Below are positions 6,501 to 7,098 of a stretch of 7,098 nucleotides of DNA, in pieces. Position 1 is the stretch's first letter. The number at the start of each line of letters is the position of its first letter. The notes under the pieces were generated by a model. It saw only the letters and a list, made by a program, of their open reading frames with translations. It was not told the DNA's origin and did not search any database. Both the position numbers and the translations under genes were made by a program. This stretch comes from Desulfobacteraceae bacterium (GTDB lineage Bacteria > Desulfobacterota > Desulfobacteria > Desulfobacterales > SURF-7): NCBI GenBank assembly GCA_030618925.1, contig JAUXCK010000140.1, positions 1 through 7,098 on the forward strand, given 5' to 3'.

Positions 6501-7098
6501 ATGAAATATTTATCTATTTGTGTCAACACCCTTATCATTTCGCTCTTTTTGCTGCTTGGCCCGGAAAACTGTTTTGCCTTAAAAAATGACATATATATTA
6601 TCCAGGTGTCAGGTTCCATAAACCCGGGTGTGGCAGATTTTATAGAAACCGGAATTGAGCGAGCTTCCGAGGAGAAGGCCGGCTGCATTATTATTGAACT
6701 GGATACGCCGGGCGGCCTTGCCGAGTCAATGCGCAATATTGTGATGGCCATATTGGGAGCCGACATCCCTGTAGTGGTCTATGTATCGCCGAGTGGCGCC
6801 AGGGCCGCTTCTGCGGGCGTTATGATTACCATGGCAGCAGATATCGCGGCCATGTCACCGGGAACAAACATCGGTGCGGCCCATCCCGTAGGGGTTGGCG
6901 GACAAGAGATCGCAGAAACAGCAAGTGAAAAAGCAACCAATGATATGGTTGCCCATGCAAAAAGTGTTGCGGAAAAAAGAGGCAGAAACGTGGAGTGGGT
7001 TGAAAAAGCAATCCGGGAGAGTGTATCTGTGACCGAGACCGAAGCCCTGAAAGAAGGCATTATCGATATTGTGGCAAAAAATCGAGAAGACCTGATAG
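6501..7098 (+). CDS. NfeD-type ClpP-class membrane serine protease, 5' part only
   Basis: The frame stays open from ATG 6501 to the window edge, giving the first 199 residues. Residues about 1-26 are a signal peptide (hydrophobic 8-20, likely cut after CFA26). The rest is the ClpP/crotonase-like protease domain of the long NfeD family: IYIIQVSGSINPGVADFI (31-48), the ELDTPGGL block (66-73), then PSGARAASAG (97-106) with the catalytic Ser104. The NIGAAHPVG block is at 123-131, and SEKATND (142-148) carries the presumed dyad Lys144, followed by the family's KRGRN (159-163). Archaeal PH1510, with a Ser/Lys dyad, cuts the hydrophobic C-terminus of stomatin; the same extracytoplasmic role is inferred here. 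Full-length members continue with membrane helices and an OB-fold domain, and a stomatin/slipin gene often follows, both beyond the window. AAAGGA (6487-6492) stands 8 bases before the start. It is driven by the consensus promoter upstream. Confidence 0.92.
   Translation, partial: MKYLSICVNTLIISLFLLLGPENCFALKNDIYIIQVSGSINPGVADFIETGIERASEEKAGCIIIELDTPGGLAESMRNIVMAILGADIPVVVYVSPSGARAASAGVMITMAADIAAMSPGTNIGAAHPVGVGGQEIAETASEKATNDMVAHAKSVAEKRGRNVEWVEKAIRESVSVTETEALKEGIIDIVAKNREDLI

Noticed and set aside
6383..7060. - strand open frames opposite the NfeD gene
   Set aside because: The + strand has the consensus promoter, a ribosome site and the full catalytic motifs of NfeD proteases; the antisense frames have none.

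Overview
The window holds five protein genes and no RNA gene, CRISPR array or recognisable insertion sequence. The gene set suggests a Gram-negative, probably anaerobic bacterium of the Desulfobacterota type. The clues are a PvdQ-like periplasmic acylase, a secreted Ig-like protein ending in a Gly/Ser linker plus a 'CFI' cysteine motif, a URO-D/MtaA-type methyltransferase homologue, a TauE/SafE permease and an NfeD-type membrane protease. The assignment is inference from gene style; nothing in the sequence proves the taxon.

Layout. Bases 1-346 are non-coding and carry a perfect 7-bp inverted repeat. A + strand pair follows: a penicillin-acylase-family Ntn-hydrolase (347-2890), then an exported Ig-like protein (2986-3966), 95 bases apart and plausibly co-transcribed. 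Convergent to it is a - strand pair, read right to left: a URO-D/MtaA-type protein (4826-6001) and a TauE/SafE-type permease (4016-4783), 42 bases apart and likely an operon. A 499-base divergent intergenic region (6002-6500) follows. It holds nested inverted repeats, a 28-bp dyad and an exact-consensus sigma-70 promoter (TTGACA-N17-TATAAT). That promoter drives a leader with a 9-bp hairpin and then the 5' part of an NfeD-type ClpP-class serine protease gene (from 6501), cut by the window edge.

How the genes fit together. The acylase and the Ig-like protein both carry export signals and would act outside the cytoplasm. The acylase keeps the nucleophilic Ser, the His at beta-23 and the Val at beta-70 known from PvdQ, so cleavage of an acyl amide such as an acyl-homoserine lactone is the best guess; its true substrate is unknown. 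The methyltransferase homologue and the permease may handle one small-molecule pathway (C1 or organosulfur), but only their proximity says so. The NfeD gene appears to be a separate, strongly promoted unit.

I found no clear novel multi-gene system. The items most worth a second look are the regulatory region upstream of the NfeD gene, the altered third metal-ligand site of the URO-D-family protein, and the unusual C-terminus of the Ig-like protein.
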